From assembly GCA_030018695.1 (NCBI GenBank), contig JASEHI010000024.1:1-34179 (forward strand): a stretch of DNA of 34,179 nucleotides. Reading direction: 5' to 3'. The stretch's first letter is position 1. Each line of letters begins with the position of its first letter. The position numbers and the translations under genes were made by a program. The stretch comes from Anaerolineales bacterium (GTDB lineage Bacteria; Chloroflexota; Anaerolineae; Anaerolineales; Villigracilaceae). Below, one piece after another: positions 30,343-34,179 of the stretch. Below the pieces are notes generated by a model that saw only the letters and a list, made by a program, of their open reading frames with translations, did no database searches and was not told the DNA's origin.

Positions 30343-33138
30343 CTATAAGTTTAACCACTTCGCCGCGGCGCGGGGCAGCTCGTTGAGCGATCCGACTCGC
30401 ACCGTACATTGGGGGAGCGAGTCGAGAAAGGCGCGGCCATACTTTTTGGTCAACACGCGCCGGTCGAGGATGGCGACCACGCCGCGGTCGGATTGAGTGC
30501 GGATAAGTCGCCCGAATCCCTGGCGGAAGCGCAGTATGGCTTCGGGCAGGGAGTATTCGTTGAATGGGTCTTCGAACGTCTCGGAACGGGCCGCGACCAG
30601 CGGATCGGTGGGCACCGCGAACGGGAGTTTGACGATTACCAGCACTGAAAGCGCCTCACCGGGTACGTCCACGCCTTCCCAAAAGGAGCGCGTGCCGAGC
30701 AGCACGGCCCGCTCGGAACTCTTGAATGATTCCAGCAAAGTGTTGGGGGAAGCGCCATCGCCCTGTTCGTAGACGATGATATCCTGACTTGCCAGCGGGC
30801 CATTGATGGCTTTGGCAGTGCGCTTGAGCTGCGCATAAGAGGTGAACAAGACCAGGGTGCGGCCGCCGCTGGCTGTGCATAGATTGACGAGGGTGCGCTC
30901 GACCTGTCCTTGGTAATCCGGCGCGTTCGGCTCGGCCACGTCGTTGGCAATATAAAGCAACGCCGCGCCTTCGTAATCGAAGGGTGAACCCAGCACCAGC
31001 TCGTCGGCTTCGTCGGCGTTGAGCGTGTTGCGCAGGTAGGTGAATTCGCCGTTGGCGGTCAGCGTGGCAGAGGTGAGAATGAGGCTGGTTTTTTCGTGCC
31101 AGAGATGTTTTTCCACCAGCGCGCCGACATGAATGGGCGCGGCGTTGAGCGCCAGCCGGTTGCCAGTCGGGTTGATTTCCACCCAATAAACATATTCGGT
31201 CGAAGGCTCGAATATCATCCCGCGCACAGTCGCTTCAGCTTCCGACAGCCGCCGGAAGAGGTTGCCCAGGCTGCCGATCAAGTCCTCGGCTTCTTCCAGC
31301 CCGTCGGAATAAAAGTCGGCTGCCGCTTTATGCAGTTCGCCCAACAGGGCCAGCAACAGGCGCAGGGTTTCGCCCGCCGCATCCCAGGTGAGTTCGATTT
31401 CGTCCCAACCGGGCAGGGTGCGGGTGGCCGGCAGGATGCGTTCCTGGCAGGCGTACATGCTCTGCGGCTTGCCATCCCGTTGGAAGGCGATGAACTCATT
31501 CAGCGCCTGGAAAAAGGCTTGCGCCTGATTTTCGAAGCGGAAGGCCAGATCGGTGGCGCGCTCGACTTTTTGGTGGAGCAGGCCGTAATCAGATGGCTTG
31601 ATCGCGGCGCGCGTGACGTTGAGCAGGTATCCCAAAACCCCCGAGCTGCTCCCACCCACCTCGCGCGTCAGGCGTTCCAGGTCGAACTGCGTCAGGCGGA
31701 AACTGAGCGCGCCGGTGGTGGCGGCTTCCAGGTGGTGCGCCTCGTCCACGATGAGATACTCGTAATCCGGCAGCACGCGGTTACCGGTGGCCACGTCGGT
31801 CAATAAGAGCGCATGGTTGACCACCAGCAGATGTGCGTTTTGGGAGGCCTGTTTGGCTCGGAAAAACGGACATGCCCCGCCGGTGCGTTCCAGGCAGGTT
31901 TCGGTGGTGCAGGCGTCGTCTTCGGCTGAGAGGTGCAGCCAGACATCCCGCTCCGCCGGGCCGTTCAGGTTGATTTCCGTCCGGTCGCCGCTGGCGTCAT
32001 TTTGTGTCCAGACCAGCACTTTCGCCAGCACCCGCATCTCTTCCGCGTTGGCCGGGCCGTGACGGCGCATGTTTTCCAGCTGGCGCGGGCACAGGTAGTT
32101 GGCGCGGCCTTTGAGCACCGCGGCGCGTAAGTCAAGCCCGAGCGCGGCGCACAAATCGGGGATATCTTTTTTAATCAATTGGTCTTGCAGGTTGATCGTG
32201 TTGGTGGAGATGACCACTCGGGTGTTATTTTGCAGGGCGAAAAGCGCTGCCGGGACAAGATAGGCCAGGGATTTGCCGACGCCGGTGCCGGCCTCGACCA
32301 GCAGGTGCTGCCCATACGAAAGGGCGTTTGACACCGCCCGTAACATTTCCACCTGCTGCGGACGATGCTCATAACTTTCGAAGTATTGTGAAAAAGGCCC
32401 GCCGTATTCCAGAATGGCAGCCGCTTCGTCCACGTCCACCGGCGCGGGATTTTTGGGCAGTTGAATGGGCGCGCCGGAACGTTCCTCGGCCGGTTCGAAG
32501 AGCGGCCCGCCAGCCCCTCCGCGCGCTTTTTTTGCGCCGATTCTTTCCTTAGCCCGCGCTCGCAGGATCTGTTGAAAAATCCAGTTGCCATCCCAATCCA
32601 GCGGCTCGCCGTGGCGCACGATTTCGGCGAGCAGTTCGAGCGGCAATTCCAGCGCCTGGGTGTAGAGGCGTTGATAGACGCCGTGCGTGACGCGCACATC
32701 ATCGAGGGCGCGGTGGGTGGCCGGGAGCGGAATGTTGAGCGCCTGGCCCAGCGCGCCGAGGTTGTAGCGGCTGGCGGAGGGCACGAGTACGGCGGCCATC
32801 TCGTAAGTATCCACGCGGTCGTTCAGCGTGAATAGATTGTATTTTTTGAAGAAGGAAAGGTCGAACTGGATGTTGTGCCCCAGGATGGGCGCATCGCCGA
32901 TGAATGCCTCTAGTTCGTCGAGCACATCGCGGATGCCGGGCGCCTGGCGCACCATCTCGTCGCTGATGCCGGTCAGGCCGCTGATGAATTCCGGGATATG
33001 GCGATTGGGATTGATGAGCTTTGTCCACTCAGCCTCGACGCGCGGACCGTCAAAGCGGCGCGCTCCGATTTCGATAACGGCATCCTTCTTCGGGTCGAGT
33101 CCGGTGGTTTCGAGGTCAAGAGCGACAATGGAGGTCAT
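30343..33138 (-). CDS. dinG: DinG-type helicase with N-terminal DEDDh exonuclease
   Basis: A 931-residue fusion. Residues about 1-170 are a DnaQ-like 3'-5' exonuclease with D8-x-E10 (LDLETTGL), HNIQFD and HRALDD (DEDDh). The helicase follows: Walker A AGTGVGKS (283-290), a 4Fe-4S-type Cys set (NYLC, DDAC, ETC, GGAC), the DEAH box IVDEAHH, and the C-terminal motifs GSPFD, TRSFWEGVDVPG and FRQGFGRLIRT. The layout matches the Firmicute-type DinG/YpvA proteins. In those the helicase part can be inactive, but here both halves keep their catalytic motifs. It follows the NERD-like gene by 11 nt and is probably cotranscribed with it. Confidence 0.93.
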   Translation of the reverse strand: MTSIVALDLETTGLDPKKDAVIEIGARRFDGPRVEAEWTKLINPNRHIPEFISGLTGISDEMVRQAPGIRDVLDELEAFIGDAPILGHNIQFDLSFFKKYNLFTLNDRVDTYEMAAVLVPSASRYNLGALGQALNIPLPATHRALDDVRVTHGVYQRLYTQALELPLELLAEIVRHGEPLDWDGNWIFQQILRARAKERIGAKKARGGAGGPLFEPAEERSGAPIQLPKNPAPVDVDEAAAILEYGGPFSQYFESYEHRPQQVEMLRAVSNALSYGQHLLVEAGTGVGKSLAYLVPAALFALQNNTRVVISTNTINLQDQLIKKDIPDLCAALGLDLRAAVLKGRANYLCPRQLENMRRHGPANAEEMRVLAKVLVWTQNDASGDRTEINLNGPAERDVWLHLSAEDDACTTETCLERTGGACPFFRAKQASQNAHLLVVNHALLLTDVATGNRVLPDYEYLIVDEAHHLEAATTGALSFRLTQFDLERLTREVGGSSSGVLGYLLNVTRAAIKPSDYGLLHQKVERATDLAFRFENQAQAFFQALNEFIAFQRDGKPQSMYACQERILPATRTLPGWDEIELTWDAAGETLRLLLALLGELHKAAADFYSDGLEEAEDLIGSLGNLFRRLSEAEATVRGMIFEPSTEYVYWVEINPTGNRLALNAAPIHVGALVEKHLWHEKTSLILTSATLTANGEFTYLRNTLNADEADELVLGSPFDYEGAALLYIANDVAEPNAPDYQGQVERTLVNLCTASGGRTLVLFTSYAQLKRTAKAINGPLASQDIIVYEQGDGASPNTLLESFKSSERAVLLGTRSFWEGVDVPGEALSVLVIVKLPFAVPTDPLVAARSETFEDPFNEYSLPEAILRFRQGFGRLIRTQSDRGVVAILDRRVLTKKYGRAFLDSLPQCTVRVGSLNELPRAAAKWLNL

Positions 33139-33149
33139 ACTATGACTCG

Positions 33150-33860
33150 TTACTTCCCCTTCTCCGCTTGAGGCAGTGTTTTGCGCATTAGTTCCAATGT
33201 GGGAGTCTCGATGGGCTTGCCTTTGGCTTGTTCGCGTAAGAAGTCTTTCAAATCCTTGGGCGTCAGGGACGGCAAAGGGGCAGCCTCGATCTTAAGTTCG
33301 GCCTTGGGATTGGTGAAGAGCAGAGCGGTCTTGATCTCTGGAAGCTCGGCCCCCTCGGGGAGCTGTCGTCTCAGGTAGCGATTGAGTCTCTCGACCCCGG
33401 CCTCCGCTTCCAGGTCCGGACGGCCCAGGTTTTCCTGTCCAAAAAGCCGCAGGTAGGATTGTGCAAAGCCGCCACCTTTGACACGCCAACGCCCTTTTTG
33501 GTATGTGATCGTCCCCGCTTGATAATATGGCGTCAGCGTCCAAAGCCCGGCTGGCCCGAGCAGCAAATGAGAAACGGGCGTAACGTAGTGATAGATGGTG
33601 TACTCGCGGCCAAGCCCTTTCAAGTTGCGGTCGAGGACTTCGTCCGGGCGCGGCCGGCGTCCCCAGCGGTTGCCGAAGTAAATCCCCACCTGTGAGAGGA
33701 AAAAGCCGATGATCAGCGCGCCCATCGAATAGGCGACTTTATCGGGCGTGGTGAAAGTGATGTACATGCCGGCGCCCAGGATGGCGAGCGCGGCCAGGCT
33801 GGTGACCTGGCCGATGCGGGCATTGCGTTTGATCAGTTTTTCGTTGGTTACGATTCTCAT
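33150..33860 (-). CDS. Two-helix membrane protein, possible degenerate NERD-like domain
   Basis: A 236-residue protein. Two transmembrane segments (about 18-35 and 42-60) precede a soluble domain. Part of it (LGREYTIYHYVTPVSHLLLGPAGLWTLTP) recalls NERD (nuclease-related) domains, where the sequence usually has a Asp before the hydrophobic strand and an E-x-K after it. Here those positions read Ser and T-x-P, so if it is NERD it is catalytically dead. The C-terminus is charged. It overlaps the end of plsX by 4 nt (ATGA), placing it in the plsX operon. Confidence 0.72.
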   Translation of the reverse strand: MRIVTNEKLIKRNARIGQVTSLAALAILGAGMYITFTTPDKVAYSMGALIIGFFLSQVGIYFGNRWGRRPRPDEVLDRNLKGLGREYTIYHYVTPVSHLLLGPAGLWTLTPYYQAGTITYQKGRWRVKGGGFAQSYLRLFGQENLGRPDLEAEAGVERLNRYLRRQLPEGAELPEIKTALLFTNPKAELKIEAAPLPSLTPKDLKDFLREQAKGKPIETPTLELMRKTLPQAEKGK

Positions 33861-34179
33861 TTCGATTCCTTTAGTGATTGTTCGATAGCTGAGCGGATCG
33901 CAGTCAGCACGCCGGACTCGACCGCCTGTTTTGCGACGCGAACGGCATTCTTGATGGCGATGGCGTCCGAGCGTCCGTGTCCGATGAAGACCAGGCCATT
34001 CACGCCCAGGAGCGGCGCGGCGCCCTCTTCGCTGGGATCCATCAATTTCTTGACGCTGCCCATGGCGGGTTTGATCAGCAGTCCGCCGAGCATGGCCAAC
34101 GGGCCGCCTTTCTTGATCGCTTCTTTGATCTTGTCCACCAGCAGGCTGGCGACTGCCTCGGATGTTTTCAGCAGCACGT
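33857..34179 (-). CDS. plsX: Phosphate acyltransferase PlsX, C-terminal part (runs off the window)
   Basis: About 107 residues that match the C-terminus of PlsX, which makes acyl-phosphate from acyl-ACP for phospholipid synthesis: LLKTSEAVASLL, LLIKPAMGSVKKLMDPSEEGAAPLLGVNGLVFIGHGRSDAIAIKNAVRVAKQAV. The gene continues past the right edge; any ATG/GTG at 34177 is only the start of the visible frame. In many genomes plsX is linked to fabH, but here fabH is 11 kb away. Confidence 0.93.
   Translation of the reverse strand, partial: VLLKTSEAVASLLVDKIKEAIKKGGPLAMLGGLLIKPAMGSVKKLMDPSEEGAAPLLGVNGLVFIGHGRSDAIAIKNAVRVAKQAVESGVLTAIRSAIEQSLKESK

Noticed and set aside
31096-31806. 236-residue open frame on the plus strand opposite dinG
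   Set aside because: It lies wholly opposite well-conserved DinG helicase motifs and has no family resemblance.

Overview
The window looks like chromosomal DNA of a bacterium. I infer the phylum Chloroflexota, class Anaerolineae or near it. That rests on overall resemblance (a Firmicute-type DinG with an exonuclease domain, a YwiC-like protein, an EF-P with an Arg tip, many short palindromic intergenic repeats) and not on a marker gene, so it is tentative. Coding density is high, there are no phage or IS genes, and no CRISPR array. Nearly all genes are housekeeping. The accessory content is an intein, small dispersed repeats, and two gene remnants.

Layout. 1-3.9 kb (minus strand): an ABC-transporter substrate-binding lipoprotein, a LysM/M23 cell-wall peptidase coupled to a DUF192 protein, and a single-domain response regulator. 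4.2-7.4 kb (plus): ftsH, interrupted by a 446-residue intein between Walker A and Walker B; it ends at a bidirectional terminator. 7.5-11.9 kb (minus): acyl-CoA ligase, then the overlapping chain glycosyltransferase > yraN > miaA. 12.2-14.4 kb (plus): an unrecognised two-gene unit and tRNA-Arg(UCU). 14.4-19.3 kb (plus): tpx, hsp20, lon, response regulator, GNAT acetyltransferase and mogA, tightly packed; a stress and protein quality-control theme is plausible. 19.5-24.5 kb (plus): efp, a Cys-rich small protein, a 5'-truncated DinB relic, fabF-fabH, tatA, a TauE/SafE permease and a small membrane protein. 24.6-27.3 kb (minus): acyl-CoA dehydrogenase, a YedF/DsrE-like protein, a DUF2007 protein and a YwiC-like membrane protein. 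27.4-29.9 kb (plus): an RlmI-like methyltransferase and a large membrane protein. 29.9-34.2 kb (minus): plsX (partial) > a membrane protein > dinG > a truncated DsrE-family remnant that ends inside a small inverted-repeat element.

Most notable: the FtsH intein, which has intact splice residues, LAGLIDADG endonuclease motifs and an inserted helix-turn-helix; a dispersed double-hairpin repeat that supplies the stop codon of one gene and the start codon of the next (GNAT/mogA); a DsrE-like gene whose 3' end has been replaced by a MITE-like element; a DinB-fold relic; and the unknown two-gene unit at 12.3-14.3 kb. All functional names come from motif recognition by eye; no database search was run.
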